DNA of 64,000 nucleotides, taken from contig JARBJD010000161.1 in NCBI GenBank assembly GCA_033064195.1, forward strand, positions 62,001-126,000, read 5' to 3'. The notes under the pieces were generated by a model. The model saw only the letters and a program-made list of their open reading frames with translations. It did not search any database and was not told where the DNA came from. Position 1 is the stretch's first letter. Each line of letters opens with the position of its first letter. The position numbers were made by a program, and so were the translations under genes. This document shows positions 39,811-50,591 of this stretch, piece after piece. The DNA comes from Blattamonas nauphoetae. Taxonomy: Eukaryota > Preaxostyla > Oxymonadida.

Positions 39811-42800
39811 GGTTAAGTATAGGCGCAGATCCGATTTTCGCTACACGCAGATCTAAAAAAAGGGATACGCGCAGATCCAAATGGATACACGCAGATCCAA
39901 AAGGATCGTTGATTGTTTTGTGCTTTCCATATCCAATTCATGTCATTTCACTCTGATTGCTCACAATTCTCTTTTACTCTCACATACTTTTCATAAATCT
40001 AATTTTGTAATGTCGTCATTCGAGAATGTTGATCTTACCATCACCCGTCTCTCGATTGATGTTACAACTCCAAATCAGAGTCCAATATTACTTAGCTTGG
40101 TATGTCATTTTCCCACACTGACCATATTTTTCCCTTTTCTTGCACATGGATCACGCTTTAGGCTGTTCTGTGTATCCATTTGATTGCCCACCTTTTCCTC
40201 TTCATTGTCTGCTCTTATTCTTAAAATATTCACGTACCTCAACTCTTTGCTCTTTCATTCCTCTGTTCTCGCAGGATCTGCATCTTTCTCTTCATCCTAC
40301 TCCTCCTCTTCTCTCGAAACCATCTCGATCCTCATCAGGATCCTCCTCAACGTAACTTGGGTGATATCTGTCTTGAAGGATCAACAAGTGATCCAGATGA
40401 TCAGCAACTTAATGTAAATTTGACAACTTTCCTGATCCATCGCGATCCTGCTTCTTCTGATGCCACTCGTCAAAATTTCGTTCTGATGTTGGCGTTTGGT
40501 GAGTCTTTTCCGTGAAAATGAAATACCAGCACCGGATACGGCTTGGATGAACGATATTTTCGCTTAATTATCCGCCTCCACAACAACAGGCTGTGAAACC
40601 GACCCAACCACCAAATTGAGCCCCTTCACCAGTTCCACGAGCATCCACTCCTCAAGCACAGAACAATGTTCAGTCAAAAGAGCGAATGGAGGCCGAACGC
40701 AGAGTGGAAGAAGCCAAAGCCAGACAAAGAGAGATCTTAAGACAACAAGCACTCGAAAAAGAACGGCAGAGAGCAAAAGATGAAGGAAATGAAAGCCAAA
40801 GAGGATCGAGAACACATGATTTGTGAAGAAGCTCGTCGCAACTTTTTTAATCAACAGGAACAGGCCCGACGGAACAAAATGACAATTGATGCCCAAATGG
40901 ATGGAAGCAATGCTCCCCCTTCGCTTCCCCCGTCACAATATTCTCAGCCCTCCCCTCGAAGATTATTTCATCAAACCAAAGCAAGCTACTTCACCTGCAA
41001 AACCTAAAAGGCTGTTGCAAAGGCAGTTCGAAAGAAATCAGTCTCTCCACGCCCAACATCAGCTCCTTGACCAAGTTCAGCTGCTCCTGCACCCAAACAG
41101 GCTCCACCGAAGAGTGCAGAGAGAAGGTCACTCTCAGCCAGGCGTGTCACTCCCACAGTCGCCGATCGACCAAAGACCGGCTCACCTCTGTCCGATCGCC
41201 CCAAAAGCACCGACAAACAGAAAATGCAGAAATTGGAAGACCAATTTGGGGAGTTGCAGGGAATGCTTCAACGAGCAGCCTCGCCAGCTCCGTCTCAGCC
41301 ACGCTCAGCCCGACCGAGGACACCGACCGGCGTGTCATTACAACAGTCGAAAGAGACGAAACCAGCAACACCGTCAAAACAGGTTTCGGAGCAGTTGGGA
41401 GTGGGAGTGTCGACGATGGTGTTGAGTGACATTGACAGGCAGTTTGAGGAAGAGGAGAGACGGCTCAGGGAACAGAAGGAGGGAAAGGCGGTGGATTTCA
41501 AGATTCAGGCGTCGTCGACGATGATGAATGAGATCGACAGGCAGTTCGAAGAGGAAGAGAGACACCTCCAAGCGGAAGAGAAGCAGCGGCGACGAGAGGA
41601 ACAGATGGCAGCCATCGCCGCATCCGTCCAGCCAGTTCGGAAGATGAACAAACTCAAAGTGAACGCCAACGCGAAGAAGGGTCAGCGGAAGAGCTCAAAT
41701 TACTTGGAAGATCACGCGATGATGGAAGCAAAGGCCAGCGACGTGAAGAACGGTGCAGACCGCGTTCGGAGGTTGTTGTTGGGAGAGGACGAGCAGAAGG
41801 ATTTGGATGAAGGTCCGTGCGGAGTGAAGATTGTGCGGAGAGGGGAAGGAATGAATCGAATTAAGCAGCTGCACAACAAAAACAAAGTGGACGACAAGAA
41901 ACAGCGGGAATACGAAGAGAAACTGCAACAGCTCGAGTTGGAGAAGAAGGCACAGGCAGGCGACAAACCGTGGCTGACGAGAGGGAAGTCGAAAGAGGAG
42001 AAAGCGCTGGAAGAAGAGAAGCGGAGGATCGAGCAAGAGATGAAGGACGATGAGGAGGCCGAGCGGTGGAAGGTGGTGAAGGAGGCGCAGATGAAGGAGA
42101 GGGAGACGCGAGACGCGGAGAGGAAGGCGTTCCAAAAGCTGATTGCGAAGAAGAAGAAGAAACAGAATCGGAGTCACTCGGTCGGCGACGAGGAAGATGT
42201 TGTGATTCTCGTCGCCCCAAATCGAAAACCAGTCCAGACGACAGAGACTGTGGAGCAGAAGAAGGAGGAAGTGAGCATTGATGTGGAAGTGCTGGTCTCA
42301 TCCAAATCGCCACAACGCCCATCCTCAACAAAGAAAACACCAGCTCGTTCGTCTTCAGCCCGCTCAGGCTACTCCAAAGAAGGCCGCAGCTGCTTCGAAG
42401 GAGGGCAGCCCACAAGCAACACACACGCCTCCGAAAATTGGGTCGTCGAAAGGGAAGGTCGAGCGGGAGAAAGAGAAGCGGAGCGAAAACGTGCAAAGGT
42501 CGTCGCCGTTCGCCAATGTGGAGCGAGGAGAGTGATAACTCATCCAACTGTAAACGACCAGATAATGGCAATTTTGGTTCATCTATGTTCAATCAATCAT
42601 GACAGGCGTCCTTTCGATCTACGGATTCTTTCTCAAACAATGCAAACACAACCACCTCGTCACTCAACCCCCTTTCTCCCCTCCAAATTAACACAACAAC
42701 AATTCAATCCACTACTACATTATTTTTGATCTTTTTAGTACCATAGAAGCCGCTATGTTGTCAAATTGAACGCATCCAATGCCGAAGGCCAACACACTCC

Positions 42801-43148
42801 ATAACCCTTGGTCTTTGTCACCGTAGTCGGGTATATTAGCATTATCATGGATCACAACCAGAATTTTCAAGATTTCATCCAGTGTAGTATCTTTAAACAG
42901 CAATTCACGACAGTCACTTTTTTGGAATCACCTTGCATAATTAATCAACTTTTTTCAATCGATTTGTTATTCTGAAAGATGTTTGAGAGTAAATCAGTCT
43001 GTATTGAAGTTTTCTGAGACATAAACCAGTCATAAATTCAAACAGAAACAACAAAGGTTTAGATCTGCGTGTATCCATTTGGATCTGCGCGTATCCAAAT
43101 TTTTAGATCTGCGCGTAGCGAAAATCGGATCTGCGCCTATACTTAACC
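39811..43148 (+). mobile_element. Mutator-like (Pack-MULE-type) element, copy B
   Basis: 3,338 bp. It begins GGTTAAGTATAGGCGCAGAT and ends with the inverse. The ~95-bp inverted ends contain repeated CGCAGATC units. The perfect 9-bp duplication AGAGGAGGA flanks it. A 9-bp duplication with long inverted ends fits the Mutator superfamily. Inside are most of a cellular coiled-coil gene with introns and, on the opposite strand near 42,715-42,903, a short conserved reading shared by all three copies. There is no transposase. It lacks ~190 bp present in copy C (near 40,773). Confidence 0.9.
40009..42729 (+). pseudogene. Captured coiled-coil gene inside copy B
   Basis: Exon 1 starts at ATG 40,009 ('MSSFENVDLTITRLSIDV'). 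A 239-nt intron (40,100-40,338) leads in phase to 'DPPQRNLGDICLEGSTSD'. A 31-nt intron follows (40,499-40,529). The rest encodes a highly charged Glu/Arg/Lys coiled coil with 'IDRQFEEEERRLREQKEGK' repeated twice (41,424 and 41,530), ending near 42,729. Compared with copy C, this copy has a deletion after 40,772 and frame changes before 41,224, so only the 501-codon 3' frame is open. The gene's identity is unknown; the globular N-domain plus charged coil suggests a cytoskeleton-associated protein. Introns show DNA-level capture. Confidence 0.7.
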
Positions 43149-43750
43149 AGAGGAGGATGGACAAGGTCGACACATATGAACCGGAGAGAGACGAGAGGTG
43201 GAGGTGGGAGAAGGTCAGTGCGTTGGCGATGGGAGTGTTGCTGTGATAACAAAAAAATGGCGTGTTGTTGAAGGTGGATGACTGGCACAGCCTGACGGAG
43301 AACTTTGGTGGTGTAGGTGAAAGGACATGGCGACGATGTCTTCGTCTTCAGTGGCGGGTTCGGGTTGAGAATCGACGACGAGAAGATTGGCGTTGGGTGT
43401 GGCAGCAGCGACGAAGATAGAAGGGAGTTCAAGAAAAGCAAAAGTGGGAATAGAAGGATAGGCAGAGCAGCAGAAGCAGCGAGTGTCAGTCTGGCCTCGA
43501 ATTGAATGATCACAGAGCTGAGTGTGTCAATGCAGAACTGAACTGTGAAGAGAGCACAACGATGTGTGACGAAATACGCAGAATGTGGGAGAGACGGGTT
43601 TGAGATGAGAAGAAGAACGAAAGCGTGGAGGATCGAGCAAGCGAGAGGGATTTTGGACGACGGGAGAAAGTTGAGAAGAGGCGATGAGTCGTCCATCTCG
43701 ATGAAGGGGTGGATGTGCATTTAGAGGTCGTCGTTCAGAACGATCTGCTC
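43149..43750 (-). pseudogene. Membrane-protein gene, part upstream of copy B
   Basis: The minus-strand reading from ~43,720 contains hydrophobic spans ('LACSILHAFVLLLI', 'LTLAASAALPILLFPLLLFL') and runs to the copy B target duplication. Removing copy B and one AGAGGAGGA keeps an open frame for ~20 codons. It is probably the upstream portion of the gene whose remains lie at 38.5-39.8 kb. No family is recognised. Confidence 0.35.
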
Positions 43751-44706
43751 GAACAGGGCAGAGAGTGAGCAGGCATGACTCACCAGGTTTGGCTGTGTAG
43801 ATAGTGTGGAGAGAGCGTCGGAAGAGAGAACAGCGCCGAGTGTCCAAGCAGTCTTTCGGAGGATGATGAAGTGAGGGAGGGATGACTCGAACGCGTGATT
43901 GAGAGATGCAGCAGGAACTGCAAGTGCTGATGGAGGGTGGAGTGGAGTCCATTTCGGAAGAGATGGCAGAAAATGAGGAGAGGGCAGGAAGAGTGGAGAT
44001 GGGAGATGTCAGAGTATGGAACGGGGTTGCATCGCATAATTGTGAACTGTAATTCATGTTGTTAAAAAACATTCTGGCGATGAGGGACTGAGGCAGACAC
44101 AATCGAAGGACAAAGTTCGTCCGTGGCATCTTCTTCTTCTGAACAGAATCGGTGTTTTTCGTCTCTGTCGACTGGAGGCACATTGTTTTCAAGTGTAGAA
44201 CGATGCCGGAAGCCATCAAACATGTTGTCTCTAAACCATCTACACGTGAGCCCTTCTCCTGGAAGCACAGCTGGCGTTTGTTCATATTCTGTGGAGCAGA
44301 ACGAGGCGACAACAGGGATAAGATCAGCCTGAACGACGTGTGGGGGAAGCAGTTGTCGTGATGCATAAACAGCTGCACATGTTCTGAGGTCGGCTGCAGG
44401 ACGACATTGTCAGCCGTGATCGAGATGTGTAATCGCTCGTCACGCGCTGTTGGACAAAGCGGAAGGTCTCGGACGCGTGTGAGCTGAATTTGGAGGCTGC
44501 AGCGAACTCAAACGGCGTTCAGCGAATGAAACCCGACTTCGCAAGTAAAGTGGACTCGTTCCGCTCCACCTCACCCATCCTTTGTTATTTCGATGTGTAT
44601 TGTTTGTTCGACTGGTTCGTAAGCGCAGGAGGTCTGGTTGGCGACGATGTCACATCCTCAATGACACATACTGGGTAGTAGGTATGTCTCCACTCGCCGT
44701 CGGCAG
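43751..44706 (-). pseudogene. Decayed coding-like sequence, unidentified
   Basis: Minus-strand readings in changing frames have no recognisable domain. The segment abutting 44,706 appears to continue, across the 10.1 kb insertion, the frame that ends at 54,862. Confidence 0.3.
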
Positions 44707-44714
44707 TTGAGTGA
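44707..44714. repeat. 8-bp direct repeat, left copy (element T)
   Basis: TTGAGTGA immediately precedes TTACCCTGAGC and is repeated at 54,854-54,861 immediately after GCTCAGGGTAA. Confidence 0.75.
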
Positions 44715-45084
44715 TTACCCTGAGCTTTTGCGCAATTTTAGACTTTTTCAGCACACACACTGTTCAGAAACGGAACACATCACATAAGTCTCTATTTCGA
44801 TACTAGATGGATTACCTTGTTGAAATCAGATCATACTAGTAAGTAGAACTTCATCTAACGCGTGTATCTACGTCTGGATTGATCAACCCATACTTCGTTC
44901 TTATTGAGCCGGAAGGAGAAGCCTGGTGAACCGTCGTGATTGTACCGTGTAAAAAAATGACAGAAGAATGCAAAATAAAATCTTTATAGGAGACGAGATG
45001 GTCCTGTGACAAGAACAGTGGCTCTAAATGAAATGGATATCTTTAAAGTGAATGTTCTCGTCTCTAACACATTCTGTTCAACTT

Positions 45085-45743
45085 TCAGTACTTGACTATA
45101 TTCTCTGACTGCATTGTGGAGAAGTTTGTGCAGTCGAGGCCAGCTACTCTTGCGTATGATTCGGGAAGGACAAAGAGAACTTGGTTGTTGGGGTTGAGGA
45201 GGATCGAGCGAGAGGAGAGGGTATTCATTTTGATAGGCGAATACGGCTTGTTCAGTTCCTTCTCGCCTTCTTTCTCAGCTTCAACTCGAACACTGAATCC
45301 TTGGTGCGCAATTCCAGTTCCATCGGGAGTTGACTCTGTCTTCCGATCCGCTGAGGGAATCTTCACATACAGCTGCTGTCTACAATCAGCGAAACGGAAG
45401 GCGAACGACGAGCCACAGCTCAGTCGCGGACGAGGAGATGAACAGTCCCAACGGTGATAGGAAGGCGAACCTTCACAGCGCTTTGATGTCGGCCTGCTGC
45501 GGTGCACGGATTGGTGGCATCGTCGCGGCTGATTGATTTGCATTCAATTTCTGCCGTTTTGCCATTGCGATTGTCATTTCCAGTGGCTGAAACGAAAAGC
45601 GTCTGTCTTGAGAAATACCATTGAAGAACGAAATTGTTTAGATTCTCTATTTGTTTCTGTTTTGACGTGGAAGCGTCTGTTGCCCTTTTTGTTGTCTTTG
45701 AAGCTGAATCTGCAGTGGGAACTGATGAGAACCGGCTCAACAT
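45085..45743 (-). pseudogene. C-terminal part of a beta-helix-type protein, decayed
   Basis: Minus-strand frames include 'QTLFVSATGNDNRNGKTAEI' and, after a frame change near 45,420, 'SCGSSFAFRFADCRQQLYVK' through 'NNQVLFVLPESYARVAGLDC' to a stop at 45,085. The 'VSATGND' opening resembles repeats seen in the other beta-helix readings here. It probably continues the gene at 45,775-46,503. Confidence 0.4.
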
Positions 45744-45774
45744 CTGAACATGTAAAAAGAAGGTCTGAGCCTTT

Positions 45775-46560
45775 TTATGCTGCTCCTCCTGTGAATGTCA
45801 CCGCTTGCAGATGGTAGTTGGTCATATCTCCTTCGATGTTAAGAAGAACCGCAGATTGGAAGAGATCGTCAGGATTTTGGAGAGTGATCGAGGTGAACAC
45901 GCAAGTGTCGATTAAGATCTGAAGATTCCCTTGCAGTGAGACGTTTATGACAAGATCGTGTGTGTAGGTTGATGGAAGTGACAGGAAATCACATTTGGTG
46001 ACTTTGAGTGTGCCCTTCTGAATAACGGTGAATCTGGACTTGATCACGTTGACTGAATTAGTAAAATAGCACCCTGCGAGAATCAGCGACCCCTTTCCGT
46101 TCAGATTTAAGATAGTTAACAGAAGTCCGGCCGCTGCGCCTTTGAGTGAGAACGCGATTATTATCATGTCCAATTGACCAGATGTCACCGAGAAAGATGT
46201 TCTTCGATTGGCTGGCTTTGATATTTTGATTCTGATGTTTGTCATTCCACTGCCTGTGACAACAAGCTTGCGGGATGTGACGTCAAACCCTTCTTCTGTT
46301 TTGGATACATCAAAAGTCCCTTCTTCAACAGCAATTTTAGCATCTTTGTTTGAGTTACTGGACATGCAGGTCATCGTGCGGCATTTGGGGTTGTTTGAGC
46401 ACAGAGGGCTGTCCAATCCATTGATGATGACGACAAGAATGCGAAGGGTGTGGTTGGCGCTCTGTGCTGAGATAACACGAGTAGAGGAGAGGTTCACCAC
46501 CACGGCTCCATTCCCATATGGACAGTTTGGCTTCAGGGACAGCAGAGACTGTGTAAAAGA
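45775..46560 (-). CDS. Beta-helix surface-type protein, partial
   Basis: A 242-codon open frame extends upstream to a likely splice acceptor (TTTTACACAG, near 46,551). The sequence begins 'SLLSLKPNCPYGNGAVVVNL' then alternates short strands with turns, for example 'VEEGTFDVSKTEEGFDVTS' and 'SLILAGCYFTNSVNVIKS'. This is the parallel beta-helix pattern of the family. It ends at a TGA; decayed sequence of the same type follows. Upstream lies an array of ~140-bp repeats, each with an ATG and a GTATGT-like donor. Likely cell-surface; function unknown. Confidence 0.5.
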   Translation of the reverse strand, partial: SFTQSLLSLKPNCPYGNGAVVVNLSSTRVISAQSANHTLRILVVIINGLDSPLCSNNPKCRTMTCMSSNSNKDAKIAVEEGTFDVSKTEEGFDVTSRKLVVTGSGMTNIRIKISKPANRRTSFSVTSGQLDMIIIAFSLKGAAAGLLLTILNLNGKGSLILAGCYFTNSVNVIKSRFTVIQKGTLKVTKCDFLSLPSTYTHDLVINVSLQGNLQILIDTCVFTSITLQNPDDLFQSAVLLNIEGDMTNYHLQAVTFTGGAA

Positions 46561-46669
46561 ATCAGCATCACGAGAAAATGGAACACGAGAGAAAGAGATG
46601 AGAGGAATGAGAAGGTGAGAGAAAAGGATAATTCAAGAAGATAAATGAGATGAAAGCAAAGGAAGGAAC

Positions 46670-47300
46670 ATACCGTTTGTGCGCTTCGGCATTACATTGT
46701 CAGATCAGTACAGCCCATTTGAACGGAGTCATTTCAAAAGGTACCTATTGCTCAATAAGTCTTCAAAAGGAGAAAAACAATAAAGATTGAGGCAAACAAA
46801 GAGAGAAACACACGACGTGCGTGAGTCTGCAATCCACTGTCCGATCAGGACAACAGGTTTGATCGGAGTCATTTTACACTGTATCTACTGGTAATTTGGT
46901 CTTAAAAAAGAGAAAAAACAATAAATAGAGATGTAAACAGAGAGGGAAGCATACAGTATACGCTCTTCAGCATTACCTTGCCCTACCGCGACGGTCAGTT
47001 TGATCATTCACTTTTCATTTTCAATCTATCAACAATTAAGTCCTAATTTAGAAAAAAAACAACAATGAGAGAGGTAAACAGAGAGGGCAACAGACGGTGA
47101 GAGCATTTCAGCATAACCTTGTCCGATCGTGACTGGCAGACTGATCCATCTCATTCCAGATCCCATCCATCTTTAATGATGTTCTAAATCAGTGCACAGT
47201 CCATAAAAGAGAGGGAATCGAGAGGGGGACATACTATTCCGGCACAACAATGTTCCCTGTTACGGTCACAATCTGTGAGTGATAGATGAGACTTCGAGCA
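46670..47300 (-). repeat. Diverged ~140-bp tandem array, candidate first exons
   Basis: Five units (cores near 46,690, 46,825, 46,975, 47,115 and 47,250) each contain a CTTCAGCATTACCTTGTCCG-like block, a purine-rich AAACAGAGAGGG stretch and an AAAAAACAATAA tract. Read on the minus strand, the first, third and fourth units present an ATG (ATGCCGAAG, ATGCTGAAG, ATGCTGAAA) followed 10-20 nt later by GTATGT, GTATGC or GTCTGT. Confidence 0.55.
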
Positions 47301-47592
47301 AAAAAAGGAGAAGAAAGATGAAAGAGAGAAGAGAAAACACCCTAGCTGTTGATTAATCTTTTCAGAAGTCATTGTGTTGGATGTTGTGTTTGTGGTGGTT
47401 TGTGCATGTTGTTCGATCTTGTGCTATTTGGGCCCATCATTTCTGTTTTTCAGCACAGATTCTGGAGGATGATCTACTCCATGAGTAACTAGGCTCAATC
47501 GAGTGAAACAAATCTCAAATTCACAACTCAGAAGATATCACATGAAAACAATGTCCAATAGTTTGTTAACCTGCTCCATTCCTTAAGACTTT

Positions 47593-49002
47593 TTGGAACA
47601 AAGGGAAGCAGTGGGTTTCGATAGGTTGGCAAGTTTAAAAAAAGATGAGGAAAGGGCAGATCAAACTTGTGAAATGGAAAAGGATTCTCATTCTCATTCT
47701 GTGAACCGATTAGCATTTGAATCGGTCTTATCGCCTTATTTCGACAAAATGATGATACAGAAGCTGCTGGACGAGATACAGATGCTCGGGAACATTCAGG
47801 CAGCACCTCTCATTCGGTGGTTCATAATGAGGACAGAAGGACTCGCTAATCTGTCGCCATCTGACATTTGCGTTGCACTAACAGTCAAACTTCCCCAAAT
47901 TTCTCAAGCTAGAAAGGCATTGAAGATGATCGAAGAAGACATACCCCAATTTTCTTCCCTTCGCCGCCATTTGACTCGAGAAGAAGAAGATCTCATTGTA
48001 ACAGATCTTCTTCGCGACTTCAGCTTTGGTCATCCGTGGACAATTCAAGATCTCTTGAGACGAGCTGACAAAGATAGTGGGGAGAAAGTGAGCAAATCTT
48101 GGGCAACGAATTTTTTGGCAAGACATAAGAGTCAAATAACGAAACACAAATTTAAGGCGAGGGAACAAACGCGAATGCTCGCAAATCCAGAACAGATTAA
48201 GAGATATAAGAACGAGTTGGCGACGATCCTTCGAACCACACCTTATACGATGGTGTACCAAGCCGATGAATCACAATATCACGCCTATTATGACTGTATC
48301 GATCGAGTCTTCATTGTACCATCTGGTATGACTGAACAACAAAGGCTGACCATCAAGCGGAACGAAAATGCCCTCACGCTCCTCCCGACAATCTGTTTGG
48401 ATGGTTCGTCCCTCCCTCCACTTATTGTTTCTGCGGGCAAAATCGATCCTGATCTTTTGAAGATGTCTGGTGTTCATCTTGGTAGAGATTGTCACATCGT
48501 CCACAACAAATCTCAGTGGATTGATGAGGTAATCTTTTGTCATTATTTAGAGAATATTCTCATTCCAGGTATCAACGCGAAACGTCCCGCAGAAATGTGT
48601 CGCACAATGTCTGCTGTTTTGCTAGTTGATGGATGTTCAATCCACAAAACTCAAAAAGTCAAGACAATTCTGAATGAAAACAATGTCAAACTTTTTTGTT
48701 TTGCGCCAAACGCCACCCATCTCTTACAACCTCTCGATCTGGGCGTATTTGGTGTCTGGAAACGTCGGCTAAATGAGATGAGATGCATTAGATCGAACGA
48801 AAATTTTACTACCATTGTAGCGAAAGCGGTATGTGCATTCTACCAAGCGTCGACACCAATTCAAATCGTCAATGCATACTTGTCAGCGGGCATCGACCTG
48901 TTCAATATTGGAGCTCTCCTACTCCCAAGAGTCAACGACCTAAGATTCGACAAAATTATTGAACAAGCAGAAAGAGAAAACAAACAAGCACAACAGCTAT
49001 GA
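47593..49002 (+). CDS. DDE transposase, pogo/Tigger-like (CENP-B HTH + DDE_1)
   Basis: Intact 469-codon frame. The N-terminal half has helix-turn-helix features, including 'SWATNFLARH' (~residues 173-182), as in the CENP-B-type DNA-binding domain. The catalytic domain shows QADESQ (D~222), LLVDGCSIH (D~344) and HLLQPLDLGVFGVWK (D~380); the second and third Asp are 35 residues apart (DD35D), and 'THLLQPLD.GVF' is a hallmark of DDE_1. All catalytic residues are present, so it may be active. It would cut and paste its own unit and any relatives with matching ends. Its own terminal repeats are not obvious at the gene's edges; an inverted deleted relative is at 54.2-54.6 kb. Confidence 0.85.
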   Translation: MEQREAVGFDRLASLKKDEERADQTCEMEKDSHSHSVNRLAFESVLSPYFDKMMIQKLLDEIQMLGNIQAAPLIRWFIMRTEGLANLSPSDICVALTVKLPQISQARKALKMIEEDIPQFSSLRRHLTREEEDLIVTDLLRDFSFGHPWTIQDLLRRADKDSGEKVSKSWATNFLARHKSQITKHKFKAREQTRMLANPEQIKRYKNELATILRTTPYTMVYQADESQYHAYYDCIDRVFIVPSGMTEQQRLTIKRNENALTLLPTICLDGSSLPPLIVSAGKIDPDLLKMSGVHLGRDCHIVHNKSQWIDEVIFCHYLENILIPGINAKRPAEMCRTMSAVLLVDGCSIHKTQKVKTILNENNVKLFCFAPNATHLLQPLDLGVFGVWKRRLNEMRCIRSNENFTTIVAKAVCAFYQASTPIQIVNAYLSAGIDLFNIGALLLPRVNDLRFDKIIEQAERENKQAQQL

Positions 49003-49330
49003 TGTTAAGCGGACGGACAAGTGACCAAATCTTGAGGACAGAGGACAGAGGTCTTGTCCGATTCGGAAATCCAGCTTGAAATGCATTTTTTTCGTCTGAA
49101 TTCACCTTCTTTCTGCTCGTGAAACACTCTTTGTTTTCATTCTGTTCAGTCCTATGCATGAGAATGTCTCTAAAACACGATTCCAAAACTACAATTTTGC
49201 ATTGCCTTTTTCTGGCACTATAGTGAACTTTATCATTCAATATTCGATCATATCCATCGTATGACATTAAAAATGGCGTCAAAGCGCGTGAATACTGATT
49301 TGGAGGCGAATCACGAGCTAGAGGGGTTCT

Positions 49331-49364
49331 GTCCTATAAACTCCTAATTAGGAGTTTATAGGAC
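49331..49364. repeat. 34-bp perfect palindrome
   Basis: GTCCTATAAACTCCTAA is followed directly by its reverse complement, with no spacer. Confidence 0.95.
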
Positions 49365-49488
49365 GATCGGCCCAAGAGAGGACAGAGTAGGACAAAATCG
49401 GACAAGCACCTTATATTCATCCTGGAACTTTCTCTCAATTAGTTCATCCAACTTCTATACTTATCTCAAAAGAGGACAAATCGGACAT

Positions 49489-49513
49489 GTCCTGTCCTGT
49501 CCTGTCCTGTCCG
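49489..49513 (+). repeat. TCCTG microsatellite
   Basis: About five consecutive copies of the pentamer TGTCC/TCCTG downstream of the transposase. Related GGACAG motifs recur at 49,040-49,060 and 54,265-54,280. Confidence 0.85.
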
Positions 49514-50591
49514 ATTGATCTGATCCTCTTCCCCATCTCAACTTATTACCGTCTTCCATTTTCTTTCAGGATCTCTTATCACGTTATTTGAATTCAAATA
49601 TCCATTTAATACTATCCTCGTCTGATTATCAGTCATTTTCTTCTTTGTAGAATTCAAATTCGTGGAGATCTGTCCGACTCAAAATACTCCCCTCTTCTCA
49701 CTCTTGATTACGCTGCAATGAATTGAGATGTGGATCTTTCTCAGTATCTGTATGCACTTCCATTGTTTTCATCACTTTCTCCGTTGAATTCTCTTCATTA
49801 ATCTGACATATGTGACTCGATCTAAAGCCGATCTCAAATGGACTACACCGAATGAAATGAGATATGACAGATTCACGATGTCAGTATGCCTCTCCATTGT
49901 TTTTCCCCTCATATTGTCCTATTTCTCATAATGGGTATATAATAGATATCTTGATCACACTCCAATCGGAAACAGAGATCGCGAGGGCGAGCTACTGAGT
50001 CGCTCACACAGCAGCTCCATCGAGAGAACTTGTTGTTTAAATTGATTCAGTTCGTATTACCTCATTTATCTAACCCCTTCACATCCCAAACTTCCAGCTT
50101 CAATTCACTCATCATGTTGACCAATGTGGTTCTTTACATCCTCACTGTATTCCTAAAACAATTCCCCCCAATATCTGATCATCGCTCGCCTCGCGATATC
50201 TCTCCTCCTCTTCCTGTACTCCGACTTCCAACCCTCGTTCTACACAGATTAGACCAACGTCTGATACACCGCAATATTTGCTGATATTACTGTCTTTCAT
50301 TTCATTGGAATGACAGGCTCATTCGTCTCCAATGATAAGACGTGGCTAAATACCGATTTATCGATCATTTGGGGGTTCGCCTATCTTGGCGTTTCCGTGA
50401 GAGTGCTCTACCTCTTTCGCATGAATATCTCACAATATTTGTTTGCCCTTCCATTGTTTTTCCCATCTTATTCGTGTTTTTCTCTTCATTAGTCTGGAAA
50501 CGGTGTCTTGATCACTCTCGAAGTGAATACTGATAATTATCCAGTATTAATCGTTTGATTCATCTTCTTGGGCCAATAAATTGTCTCCGGA

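Larger units (their letters stand above)
49003..50590. other. Non-coding interior of element T
   Basis: 1.6 kb without a supported gene. It holds the 3' flank of the transposase with several GGACAG/GTCCGA motifs, a 34-bp perfect palindrome (49,331-49,364) and a TCCTG pentanucleotide run (49,489-49,513). A/T-rich elsewhere. Confidence 0.5.

Noticed and set aside
43527-44378. 283-codon minus-strand open frame
   Set aside because: Its composition resembles a shadow of the membrane-protein reading in another frame; no conserved motif.
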